From Mauremys mutica (Eukaryota > Chordata > Testudines > Geoemydidae): a stretch of 64,000 nucleotides of DNA. This document shows, one piece after another, positions 50,873-61,786 of the stretch; position 1 is the first letter of the stretch; each line of letters opens with the position of its first letter. The stretch covers positions 19,191,105-19,255,104 of the forward strand of contig NC_059081.1 of the NCBI RefSeq assembly GCF_020497125.1, read 5' to 3'. A program made the position numbers and the translations under genes. The notes under the pieces were generated by a model, which searched no databases, was not told the origin of the DNA, and saw only the letters and a program-made list of their open reading frames with translations.

Positions 50873-51637
50873 AGTAAAAACCTATAGAGAGCTAGAAGGA
50901 GATGGCATCCCTGTGGCATCTGTTCAGCTCTTTCTCAGTTGTGAACCTCAAACCCTCTCAAAGGGATGATTCTACTCCCCAACTTCTTGGAAATGATGGA
51001 AGAGGAGACCGTTCCTGTCCACTGTCTGGAGTGAGGTTGGGGTTGTGTTCATAAATACATATTTCTGGGTGGTCATGAAAACACGGTGCAGGAATGTTAG
51101 AAAAGCACTGTCTGCTTAGAAGAATGGGATTATTTCAACATCCATTTTTGACTAGATGTGACCTATGAATCCTAAGCAATTTTTCAGTTATAAATGAATT
51201 AGTAATTTATAATCAAATCCATCAGGCCTTACTCAGGTTAAACTCCCATTAACTTCTGTGGAAGTTCAGACTGAGTGCAGACTGCACATCCTGTAACAAC
51301 AGAACCACTACACTGATTTCCACCTGGATAGTTCAGTTGTTGGGGGTGCTCTGTGCCCAACGTCAAATAGTGAGTTAGTGGCAGAATCAGGAATAGAAGG
51401 AAAGGAATTTGGCACCAAGCCACCTGCTGTAACGACTGGAACACACTTTGCCTCCCTACACTTTTCAGCAAGGACATTTGTCATTCCTGCGTGTTAATTA
51501 AACTAGCAGTCCCTCCAATAAATGGTAATTAAAGGGCTATATTCTCTTCTCATTGCACTTGTGTAACTCAGATTAATATTAATTAGAGTTAGTGTACAGC
51601 AAAATATGTCAGTATTGTTGCTGCTAGACTACTCATT
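50873..51637. other. Intron, nothing recognised except a faint palindromic piece
   Basis: 51220-51275 (ctcaggttaaactcccatta) resembles the palindromic family. Otherwise no feature. Confidence 0.45.
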
Positions 51638-51651
51638 ACATGTGTAAGAAG

Positions 51652-51778
51652 AAAGAACAGGAGTACTTGTGGCACCTTAGAGACTAACAAATTTATTTGA
51701 GCATTTGTTAGTCTCTAAGGTGCCACAAGTACTCCTGTTCTTTTTGCTGATACAGACTAACACAGCTGCTACTCTGAA
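51652..51778 (+). mobile_element. Fold-back retroelement family, 5'-inverted copy forming a perfect hairpin
   Basis: Flanked by a 14-bp duplication, acatgtgtaagaag (51638-51651 and 51779-51792), identical. The left part starts aaagaacaggagtacttgtg and runs to ttatttgagc; the right part, from atttgttagtctctaaggtg to actctga, is the same sequence inverted. Arms of about 40 bp are perfectly complementary with a loop of about 10 bp. The sense 3' end is intact at the right and the 5' end is inverted and truncated, so the hammerhead-like motif is absent. Confidence 0.9.
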
Positions 51779-51792
51779 ACATGTGTAAGAAG

Positions 51793-52195
51793 GAATGTCT
51801 TACTATTTATATTAGGTCCCTAACCACAGATCTAAGTATCCCTGAACCTTGTATATGTCAGTGCCTCAGTGTAAAGACATGATTAACTCAGATTCACTAG
51901 TTGCTGTGCAATGTGAGCTGATATTGAACTTTGGGCAAGACCCCCATCCCTCTGGTGAGAGATGAAGTTGGAAACATAAAATTATCCTCCTCCATCTCCA
52001 GAAACACCAAGATAAGGGTGCCAGGGTAATGCCACTTGCCCTTATTTATGATGGCTCTGTACTAGTATGTTGGTTATTACATGGAAGTGTAATTTTCAGC
52101 CCCGTGTTTCAGCACGAGTGAACCTGGCCCATAGTTATGTGCACAGAGAGCTTGAAATATGACTCAGGCTTAAAAATATGCAGAAAAAACACATC
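51793..52195. other. Intron, nothing recognised
   Basis: No supported feature. Confidence 0.55.
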
Positions 52196-52200
52196 CCACC

Positions 52201-53122
52201 TGTCATAAACATACAGCTAAGGGTAGCATAAAATCCCTCTTTACCCTGTAAGGGGTTAATTCCTCTTTTATCTGTAAAGGGTTAAGAAGTTCAGGTAACC
52301 TAGCTGACACCTGACCAAAAGGACCAATGAGGGGACAAGATACACCGCTACCTTGATATAACACCACCCGATATAACACGAATTTGGATATAACACGGTA
52401 AAGCAGTGATCCAGGGGGGTGGGGCTGCGCTCTCTGGTGGATGAAAGCAAGTTCAATATAACACGGTTTCACCTATAATGCGGTAAGATTTTTCGGCTCC
52501 TAAGGACAGCATTATATCGAGGTAGAGGTATGCTTTCAAATCTGGGGTGGGGGGAAACGGGCTTTATCTGTCTGTTCTGGGCTTTTGCTGGACATAGATC
52601 AAGGAAGCAAGCAACCCAGGTCCTATAAAGTTAGTAAGTATTTAGCAAGGAAATGCGTTAGTTTACTTTTATGTTGGCTTGTGTTTTCCTTTGTGTAAGA
52701 GGGTAATTCTTTTACCTTTTCTTTAATTAAAATTCTTCTTTTAAGAACCTGATTGATTCTTCATTGTTTTAAGATCCAAGGGTTTGGGTCTGTGTTCACG
52801 TGTACCAATTGGTGAGGATATTATTCTCAAGCCTCCCCAGGAAAGGGAGTGTAGGAGTTTGGGGGATTATTCTCAAGCCTGCCCAGGAAAAGGGGTGTAG
52901 GCGCTTGGGGGGATATTTGGGGAAGGTAGGGCTCCAAGTGGCCCTCCCTAAATGTTTGTTTAAATCACTTGGTGGTGGCAGTGTTACTTAATCCAAGGTA
53001 TAAGAGAGAAATTGTGCCTTGGGGAGTTTTTAACCTAAGATGGTAGAAATAAACTTAGGGGGTCTTCATGCGGGTCCCCATGCCTGTACCCTAGAGTTCA
53101 GAGTGGGGAAGGAACCCTGACA
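52201..53122 (+). mobile_element. Solo LTR of an LTR retroelement (endogenous retrovirus or Gypsy class)
   Basis: Begins tgtcataaac and ends aaccctgaca, the standard TG...CA termini, with a perfect 5-bp duplication ccacc on both sides (52196-52200, 53123-53127). About 735 bp without its nested insert. It contains an imperfect direct repeat (attctcaagcctccccaggaa and attctcaagcctgcccagga, about 52825 and 52867). No internal viral genes remain, as expected after recombination between two LTRs. I orient it + by a T/A-rich stretch in the middle and a G-rich 3' part; orientation and class are uncertain. Confidence 0.85.
52343..52528. mobile_element. Tc1/mariner-type MITE nested in the LTR
   Basis: Inserted at TA (52341-52342, repeated at 52529-52530), splitting the LTR sequence gacaagata / tgctttcaaatc. 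Left end caccgctaccttgatataac, right end ttatatcgaggtagagg: imperfect terminal inverted repeats. The interior repeats atataacac several times. 186 bp, no transposase. Confidence 0.85.
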
Positions 53123-53127
53123 CCACC

Positions 53128-54800
53128 CATGAACAAACTTTTATTGTCCCTGAAGTAGGGCCTTTGTTATATCCTGTCATCCTTGATCCACAGGCTCAGT
53201 AATCTGAGATTTGTTGCTTTTCCTTCCATTTTTATTCATTTCCATTATTTTTAAATAGCTACACTTCTTATCTCTCTCCTCTTATCCCATCCTTCTAAGC
53301 TGACTTCTTTGTTGCAGTTATCACCTCCTTGTTCTAACAGCAACTGGCTTCTGACCCTCCCGTTTCCCATTTCAGCTTTCACGGCATGAAATGTGATTCT
53401 TTTACTAGTTAAAGCCTTACTTTCCTTTCACCAATCCTTGCTTCCATTCCTCTGTCTCCTTTCATTTTGTCCTCACATATTTCCACTTTTCAGTTTATCT
53501 CATGCCCCTTTCAGCTTAACCTGAACACTGTATACACAGAGCTGGAGACAGGCCTACAGTTAAAATTAGTTTCTCACATTGTTAAAAAGTACCATAGGAA
53601 TAGAAAATAAATATTCTCCTTTTCATTTGATTTGCAACCAACATACAGACACTGCAGCAATCTTGTTTTCCATTATACAGTACTTTATCTCTAGTCTCCC
53701 TCTTCCCCCCCCAAAAAAATATTGCAAATAAGGGTTCCTTATTGTTAATGCCAGAACATGCATGGATATCATCTGCCATTTTTTAATGAAATTGTGAGCT
53801 ACAACACTGTGGTAAAAGTTTCTCATTTTGTAAGAAAAGGTATGAGTTACGGACATTGTAATTGTCAGAATAGAGCGGTTCCCCAGCAGCAAGACAAAGA
53901 AGATTTTGGTGTGCTGGAGAGCAATATCTTATATGCAGTCTTTTTTTTTTCCCCCAGCATGGTGTATTGTGTTTCATAATGAGCAACGGAGAGCACTGTG
54001 TCTTAAAAGTTCAGCTTCAATTATGCAGGCAAGCTAGATTTATTGGCCAAGTTCAGTGAAATACAATGAAAATAAATGCACAGGAAGCTGCCCTTTCAAG
54101 TATTCCTTGAAAATAATGTTAATACATTTATTAATTTAAACATAAAAACAGACTTTTATATAATGTTTCTCAGTACAGTGTTACTAATAGTCTGAATAGC
54201 TGTTGTAAACATTTTTCAGGCTTTCAGATGCATTCTTTACTTGAAGAAAACAGAGTTCATATGAATACACCCATAGTGTTTGCCTGAGAGATATATGGAA
54301 GTTAAGTGGCTGTTAAGGAAAAACTTATTTACAATTTTTGGTTTAAAAAGTGCTCAGAATGCATAAAATTTAATTTCTGTACAGCGAATGACTTATAAGG
54401 ACACACTAAATGCAAAAAGTAAATGCTGCTTATATTTCAGTTAGTGTCTTAAAGGACATCTAAGAATGCAATATGCTGTATAATTGTGGGAAGGGACACC
54501 TCATAGATGTTGTATTGAGGAGTCTGAGCAAATGAAATTGTAATGGAATTCTTGTTCAGGCTTTAGAAAATAGCTTTTTATTTTTTTTTCTAGAGATGCT
54601 ACATCCATATAATTCATTACCTATTTGCACATCTTTCAGCAAGTCAATAATGAATCAATGAATTTAAACCTTTACACCATTTTTAGCATAACAAATATAA
54701 TCAAGGGTGTTTTTCAGTGCTGTCCTTTTTATTGTTGTTTTCCTAAGGCATTTCTGTGGAGATACTCAGTGGTTCAAATGAATCATTTTGATTCTTTTCC
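53128..54800. other. Intron upstream of exon A, nothing recognised
   Basis: No repeats with definable ends and no additional TSR exon. A T-rich tract precedes the acceptor of exon A. Confidence 0.55.
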
Positions 54801-54807
54801 CTGGCAG

Positions 54808-54941
54808 GTGTATGAGGCAGTCCCATGTTACACTGAGTGCAATCAGTATTCCTGGGTAGTAGAACCATGGTCGCCATGCAAAATCAACAGCGAACAAAAT
54901 TCCCTCCACTGTGGAGACGGAATACAAACTAGAAAAATCAG
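54808..54941 (+). CDS. THSD7B: THSD7B internal exon (thrombospondin type-1 repeats), exon A
   Basis: Internal coding exon of 134 bp. It starts in phase 0 after a pyrimidine-rich acceptor ending ctggcag and ends two bases into a codon at a donor reading AG|gtgcgtga. The peptide opens VYEAVPCYTECNQYSWVVEP, which closes one thrombospondin type-1 (TSR) repeat and opens the next. It then runs through PWSPCK and CGDGIQTRKIRC, the usual TSR CGxGxxxRxRxC block. From memory of the family, this sits about two thirds along the ectodomain of THSD7B; the EAVPCY and NQYSWVVE stretches match THSD7B better than THSD7A. THSD7 proteins are type I membrane glycoproteins with many TSRs; THSD7B function is poorly known. 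The last codon (Arg) is completed by the exon at 56201. Frame and splice sites are seen directly; the paralogue assignment is recall, not a search. Confidence 0.88.
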
Positions 54942-56200
54942 GTGCGTGAAAAGAAAGGCATAATTATTTTAAATATAAAGAAGCTAAAACTTTTTTTTTC
55001 ATAGGGAAAAAGTAACTGGACTTATGAAAGTGAATGTCCAACATCTCTGAAGTGGAAAGAGGTGTGCATTGACATGTAAAGGTTTACAGACAAAGCTGCT
55101 CTGAGATGCAGTTTTATTCATAGTCATAGAGTTAAAGGTCAGAAGGAACTATTAGATTATCTAGTCTGACCTCCTGTACATAATAGGTCACCAACACCAT
55201 CCAGCACCTGCACACTAACCTAACAACTGAGATGAGACCAAAATATTACAACCTGCAAGAGTCTAGGCTATTATAAGCCGGGAAATGATTAGGTGAGATA
55301 TGCTCAGATAATCCTGGAAAGTGACGTGAACCCACATGCTGCAGAGGAAGGCAAAAATTCCCGAAGATCACTGCCAATCTGTCCTGGAGAAAATTCCTTT
55401 CTGACCCCACATACGGTGATTAGCTAGACCCTGAGCATGTGAGCAAGAACCAGCCAGCCAAGCACCTATAGAATGTTACGATCGTGACTTCTTTGAAGTC
55501 AGACAGTGCCTATATTGGAACTCTTCCTTTGACATTCCAGCTGTATAGTAGAGCAGGCTAAACAACAAAATAACAATAAGGAAAAAATTTGGATTCACTA
55601 ATATCTTTTTCAAATAAAATCCACCACATTCAGTCACTGTGATTTATGGAGTAATATTAATCATTTGCAAATATTTCACGCAACCACTAATTATTCAGGA
55701 AAGTATTCCTCTATCTCCAACTTTTCATGAATGTTACTAGTGATTATTGCTCCAAAAATTTATTCTGGAAGTGTGTTTATTATCTCATAGTCTCCTCTTT
55801 AAAACACTGTCTTCCAGTCAGGGAGCAGAAACAATATCATGTGACAGGTGACCAATTATTTATTCATATTCATATTCACACAAAGCAACAAGTCAAATTT
55901 AAAGCTTGCATCCCATAGTTTAAAATTATTCAATTATTATTGAATATTTACAAATAACAAATGCATACAGGAAGTCAGCATTGAGTTAGCATACGTTTGA
56001 AAGTAATTCTCTAAATTCATAATTAATATTATTTGTAACAAATAGTTTGATCAGCTTTACTGTGCAGACCCATGGTGTGTATATATATAATGGCTCATTT
56101 GGAAACATACAGATCTGTTGTCAATAAGCACGTCGGTTGTTCTCTACATTAAGCTGTTATCTACCAGATGTAATCGATTATTAATTTTTTTTCCCTGTAG
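54942..56200 (+). other. THSD7B intron between exons A and B
   Basis: Intron of 1,259 bp with GT (gtgcgtga) and AG (ccctgtag) ends and a T-rich tract just before the acceptor. It splits an Arg codon after its second base. It is short compared with its neighbours and contains one antisense CR1 fragment at about 55117-55475. The rest (about 55476-56200) is AT-rich sequence in which I see no further element. Confidence 0.85.
55117..55475 (-). mobile_element. CR1-type LINE 3' fragment, antisense
   Basis: Starts ttcatagtcatagagttaaa, then ctgacctcctgtacataata, gagaccaaaatattacaacc, ggaaatgattaggtgagata and gagcatgtgagcaagaacc. It follows the same order as 10041-11395 but is uninterrupted, and serves as the internal reference for that nested copy. 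It ends gccaagcacctatagaatg. Confidence 0.72.
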
Positions 56201-56354
56201 ATGTATAAATACTGCTGAGGATGGTGAAGGCGAGACTGTGCCCATTATGCTGTGTGATCAGTCTGAAATCCCTAATGAAGCCCAAAAGTGTAATCTTTAC
56301 TGCCCTAATGAGTGTGTAATGTCTGACTGGGGACAATGGAGCCAGTGTCCACAG
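56201..56354 (+). CDS. THSD7B: THSD7B internal exon (thrombospondin type-1 repeats), exon B
   Basis: Internal coding exon of 154 bp: one base that completes the split Arg codon, then 51 codons. The acceptor is a long T-rich tract ending ttccctgtag; the donor is CAG|gtaaat and the exon ends in phase 0. The peptide begins CINTAEDGEGE, includes MLCDQSEIPNEAQKC and CPNECVMSDWGQWSQCPQ, and supplies seven cysteines plus the start of another TSR. DWGQWSQC holds a WxxW tryptophan C-mannosylation motif typical of TSRs. Joined to exon A, the frame is open throughout and the order of Cys, CPxEC and WxxWSxC elements follows the THSD7 family; NECVMS is my main reason for THSD7B over THSD7A. Reading past the donor gives only nine more codons before a stop. 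The next expected exon, which should begin with Ser-Cys, is not found before 64000, so the downstream intron exceeds 7.6 kb. Confidence 0.9.
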
Positions 56355-58003
56355 GTAAATGGGTTTTACAGTGTCTCTTAAGGGAATGTTTTCATGCCCG
56401 CTTCTCAGTTTCCTCTTCTTGAGTCACTTTAGGCTCCCTTTATATAGTACATGTTTCAGTAGCAAGGATAACTGACTTTCCAAGGGAAGTCAAGTTCAAT
56501 GGATTCTACATCCAGACTGGTTAAATCTTGATGTTTTTAGATGTCTGCTATTTCTCCAAAGACTTTGCCTTAGAAAAACTAATTAGAAAAACACATAGCG
56601 ATTATTTATGACAGATGGCCAGATTGCTCCTCCATTTGGACTGGTACCAAAGCAGGTACAAAGAGGATAGAGAGCAGCAGCTCCATGGCATATCTCCTGC
56701 TGACTCCTGATCCCAGGAAAGGCCATCTCTGCTGGGCACAGGGAAGTATTTTATAGGGGAGTTATATAACTCTCATAGGTATCTACAGGTCAACCATAGC
56801 ACTGGAGCCACCTGGCTCTGGGAAAAGCAAGGTTGGGGCTGAGAAGATGACTGTTTTCCCCCCTCAAACCTGCAGAGAATTGCATTATCTGGCCCTGCTT
56901 CCTTCTCCACATCTTAAAACACTCTTGAGGCAGTGTTTGGGACAGCAATTAGTGAGAAGCCCATTCTTGCATGATTGAGCTATAGTGCCACGAGGAAAGG
57001 AGAGGACTGTGAATTGCGCAAAGGCACAGGCCACTATCCAAATGCCCTTTGTAAGTGTCCCTACATCCATGACGTTACCCCCAAACACTCCCTCCCAGAG
57101 AAAGATGGAAGGAAACTCTGACTCTTGTGCAAATTTCTGGTCCTGGTGGGTCCATAGCAGTGTTTCTCACTCACCAGTGTTATGATTCACACAATAATTG
57201 CCCAGCTTTACTTTATTATTTTAACTTAGAAAAATCAAGACAGGTTTTGTAACATACCTGTCTTGTGTAATTTACCTATATGAGAGCACTGTACTTAAAT
57301 GACAGATAAACATTGTCCCTGTGTTACAGGGTTCATTATCAAAAGTGTGATCAATGATTGGGCATGTGTTTCCATTATTGCAGGCACAGAAAGTTTCCTT
57401 GCACAGTCAGGCAAGCTTCTCTTCTTCCACATGGGGACATGTCAAATAAAAATTGTATTTTCATTCCTGTACTTACCTCTAGTGCAGCAGGGCTTTGATG
57501 CAGTATAACACTTTGTTCCAAACCCATATCTGTTTCTTGGATAGCTTTTCAAAATCCCATTGTGATAGCAGCAGCTAGTCTTGGGAAATGTCTTTTTCTT
57601 CACCAGCGAGTGTTTCCAGGAATGGAATTAGTTGTTGTTTGTGCTATCATGGAATGACCAACTCTGTAAATGTTTCCCTTTTGTCCTATGTTGTGTGACA
57701 GACTCACCATTGGAAGGTGCTAAACAAGAAATTTTAGGGCATTAGAAGTGTCAGCATCAATTCAGTTTACTGAACAGACTGTTTGCTTTTAAAAGTTATG
57801 CTACCCACTTGCTGTGAAGCACCTATATATAGGTGCTTAACAGACATAAAATGTCTTTGTCTTGAAGAGTTTATAAAGTGAGGTCTGATCTTGCAAAAGC
57901 AACTAACAAACATGGTTCTTACTACTATAAGTTGTCCCACATGCTCAGTGGGGCTACTCATGTGAATAAGAATTACAGGATCAGATTTGTTTGCACCTAT
58001 GAA

Positions 58004-58249
58004 CAGGGCCAGCTCCAGGCACCAGCCCAGCAAGCAGCTGCTTGGGGCAGCCAATGGAGAGGGGTGGCACATCCGGGTCTTCGGCAGCAATTCGACGGTG
58101 GGCCCCTCACTCCCTCTCGGAGCAAAGGACTAGCCGCCGAATTGCCGCCGAAGACTGAAGCGGCAGCGGTAGAGCAGCAGATCGCGATCGCGGCTTTTTT
58201 TTTTTCCTTTTTGCTGCTTGGGGTGGCAAAAACCCTGGAGCCGGCCCTG
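58004..58249. mobile_element. hAT-type MITE with perfect 8-bp duplication
   Basis: Flanked by cctatgaa at 57996-58003 and 58250-58257. Terminal inverted repeats are cagggccagctccagg and cctggagccggccctg. Further inward, gctgcttggggcagcc and gctgcttggggtggc appear, with an inverted core aattcgacgg / ccgaattgccgccgaag and a T-rich stretch near 58193-58210. The 119- and 140-codon frames here are not genes. Confidence 0.92.
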
Positions 58250-59817
58250 CCTATGAATACTACCAACCCACAACTACGACCAGCACAAGGATCTGTGTGA
58301 GGAGATTCTGTAGTAAGGAGGCAGGTGTCTGGTTCTAGGTTGGGGAAAATCTGCACAGGGGAGGAAATACTGTGGAGTGTGATTGTGGTGTAGCGTCCTG
58401 GCTGGTGAGCCAGCTAGTCCTCCTGCATTGTGAATCTTGGCCAAGAAACTATACAAGCTAGATAAAATATATTGTTAGTTTAAATACACTTCAGTGAAGG
58501 AAAAGCAGGGATTTTAGCTTTAGGAATTATGTTCTGGATTTATATTCCTGAACTGTGTATACAGCTGGCCTAACAAACTAATGACAACTAATGGGTGGGA
58601 ATATTAAGTGTAGGCAGTAGCTTGTTTGGGTCTGAGACTTATTAAATGATGTTCCAAGTACAATCTACTAATCAAACAGAGACTCAGTTTTCAGCTCTAT
58701 CACTAAGCCAACCATTCAAGTGGTGACATGAAAGAGGATTCCCGTGGTAGAGACGGTACTTTGGGTTCTAAGGAATAAAAGCTGGACCAAGTCTCAGTCA
58801 TAACATTTTGAACTGCCAAATGCATGAGGTCTTAAACTTTGTGCTACAAAGAACAGAAATAGACATCAAGTTTTCTTTCAGGTGGGGACAAGGATTATTT
58901 TAGGAAAAAGCAATGCATGTCACCTTTTATGATGAGCGTGTTGAAACTCAGAGGTTAAAAAACCTCCAACTTTTAACCACTGTGAGAAGATATCATTTCT
59001 GATCACACTGCTACAAAAATTACATGACAGCACCAGTGAAACAAAATTTCTAGTACTGACCCTGCAAAACCTCTTCCAGGGCAGCTGTACTACCGTAATT
59101 AAATATCCATCCTGACTTCAGTTAAATGGGTATCCTGTGTCAGGAGTTATCCAGGTCTTTGAGGTATAACTTCAGTATCTCTGGTTGACAACATGCATAT
59201 TGTGAGGTCTTAACTCAGACTGAAATCTGTGCACAGAGGACTCTGAATACTTGATGTAAATTGTGAAATGAAGATGATCCTTTTCTTCAAGCATTTTAGA
59301 GAGTCACCAAGACATTCAACTCCTATGCTATTTTGAGTAACACAGATAATTAAACAGCTCTGTTTCTTAACAGCAAAGAGGGCACTGGTCTTCATGGGTA
59401 AATTTTTCAGAATTGTTCACTATTGACCTAATATAGCTCTCATATGAGTCAGTGATAACTTCAGTGAGAACAGAGCGAGGCCGGCGCTGAGCACATTTGA
59501 AAATCCTACTGTTATATTTCATTAAGCAAAATAACAGGCATTTTAGGTGCTGAATGCCCTCAACTCCCAAAGTGTCAGAGTCGGAGAAATGAAATGAGAA
59601 CTCAGGACTTGTCACTTGCCCCATAGTCAAAGGACATTGGCTCAGTGGGAGTTCAAAGCCCTCCGTGCCATGCAAGAAGTGCTCTGTGCCTCACCAGTCC
59701 TAACAGAACTATGAGACCACTTTGGAGACTTTGAAGAGATGAGGATCCTGAGTAGAACTAGAATACCTTGGTTTGTATCACAGGTACTTCAATAAAAGCA
59801 AATACTATAGGAAGATA

Positions 59818-60065
59818 GGGAGTATGATGATTCAAGTAGAGAACTGGGAATCAGGATGCCTCAGTTCTCATTTCTGTTCACTGACGCACTTTGTGATCTT
59901 GGGAAAATCACTTAACCTCCTTGTATTTCAATTTAATCATTTCTAAAATGGGTATAATAATTAAGAACACCTTCTTCACAAGTTGCTTGGAGGTTTAATT
60001 AAATTGTGATTGTAAAATGCACTGATATCCTTTGATGAAAGTTGTTATATGGATGTAAATTATTA
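59818..60065 (+). repeat. MIR-type SINE, sense
   Basis: gaactgggaatcaggatgcc, ttgtgatcttgggaaaatca, cttaacctccttgtatttca and aatttaatcatttctaaaat follow the MIR order, with a tail gcttggaggtttaattaaat. Diverged; the tRNA-like head is mostly lost. Confidence 0.75.
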
Positions 60066-61352
60066 ACAGCACTAGTTGACAGACAAACTTAGGCTCTGAC
60101 AATTTTCTATAGCGGCACCACTTTTGGAATAAAATAAGTTTGGACACTACAGAGTAAACAAGGCTCTATCAAAGAGTGAAAAGCAAATCACTGTGGTTTT
60201 TACAAATTTCTAGAATAGTTGCTCATATTGACAATGGTGTTGCTGATGACAGACATAAAGAAATTGGAGGTGGTTGTATTGTATGTGAACACAGAGTGAC
60301 CAATGAAAAACATTAGATTGAGATACTAAAGGGTACGTTTTCAGCAAGGCCTCTACCATGCTTCTTGCATATGCACCTATAAATACATGTGCCCAAGTTT
60401 TGCAGGTGCAGACATTTGCATGTGAATAGCTTTTGAATGTGTAAAGTGTACACACAAGTATTTTGTATGCACAAAGTGAAGGTATTTGTTATTGTGACCT
60501 TTATTTACCCACGGGATAAGCACAGCATGGACAATGGTGATGCGTGCTTCCTCATGACACTTCAGCCAACATATTTCAAACAATCTTCGTCTAGGAGTGA
60601 TAACATATTTTCATTTCAAAGTATGTCAGATCCATGGGTTCCCTACTGATACTGCCAACACTGCTGCCAGTTACTGTTGTTTATGATGGCAGTTTTTGTA
60701 CTGTGGACAGCTGTCCACAAAGAAATGAACTGAAATATTTTCTCATTCCATTTAGGTCACCAAAAAAATTTCAGTGGTAGAACTGTGAAATTATTTTAAA
60801 TGATTTTGGGTTAGATTATGAGACATTTAAAATAGGGGATAGCAAATTTATTAATCATGGATCAATTAGTATACTCTCAAGGCAAAGCATGATTGTCAAA
60901 ATTATACATATGCGGCCTGATCTTCCTCCCATTAAAATCAACGGGAAAACTTCCACTGACTGCTGTCGTGCAGTACTGAGCCCTTTTAAAGAAGATATTG
61001 AAAACGATGACCAAGTTGAGGTTTATACTGATTTCTGAGAGGACAAAGTACAGTCATAGCTAAACTTAAGTGAAATTAAAAACTGTTGTTTGGTAGAATT
61101 ATATACCACAGAGGTTGCTGTTTTGTTGAATACAATTTTCAACCCTCACAGTTTTGCTTTATTCAAAATTGCAACAAAATGGCTGTTTTCAAATGGAAAA
61201 TGTGTGAAACACAAGTTTTTGGCTTTCAATGCAAGACCGTTTTCACTTAAAAATGGAACTATTTCAAGAAATTGGATACATGATTTATTCAAATATTTAT
61301 CAAAATTTTGAATGAGATTGTCTCAAAATGCAAAAGAAAAAACTCAGACAAG

Positions 61353-61358
<6 letters not shown>

Positions 61359-61395
<37 letters not shown>
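61359..61395. repeat. TG/TA microsatellite
   Basis: About 14 TG units followed by TA units. Confidence 0.95.
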
Positions 61396-61397
<2 letters not shown>

Positions 61398-61786
61398 TTT
61401 GAAATATTTCACACAGATTTAGTGATAGATTTTTGTGAGACAGGTTGCCAGAAAGTATTGTAGAAAATTGTAGACTCACAAGAGTTGCTTCTCCATCCCC
61501 ATGATATTTGTGGTTCTCTTGAGAATTGTCAGTGTTCATGAAACTTCTTAGCAGTTGACAGGACTAAATGGCCACCATGTCATAGCTATCTCTGAAATGA
61601 CCCACCCTTTTGAGTCTTAGATTGAAAAATACTTGATTATGATTCTTATCATGGTAGAATTCCTTCCCAGGCACCTGGGTGTACTGCCTTTTCTTGAATT
61701 CAAGTGCTTTGGATATTGATTGATAATAAACTTGTTTCAGTAGGAGATTCACAGAATCATAGCAGTTGGACATGGATCTCTTAGAC

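Larger units (their letters stand above)
1..54807 (+). other. 3' part of a very large THSD7B intron
   Basis: No exon-like frame with THSD7B or other recognisable protein similarity was found upstream of 54808 on either strand, so this stretch is inferred to be one intron of at least 54.8 kb. It ends in the acceptor at 54801-54807. It is AT-rich and holds the repeats listed separately. A non-coding RNA or unrelated nested gene cannot be excluded from sequence alone. Confidence 0.7.

Noticed and set aside
54625..54807. Open frame extending exon A upstream
   Set aside because: The codons before 54808 have no TSR pattern and a good acceptor (tttccctggcag) ends exactly where similarity begins.
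57878..58356. 119- and 140-codon frames
   Set aside because: Both cross the hAT MITE at 58004-58249 and its borders; no domain.
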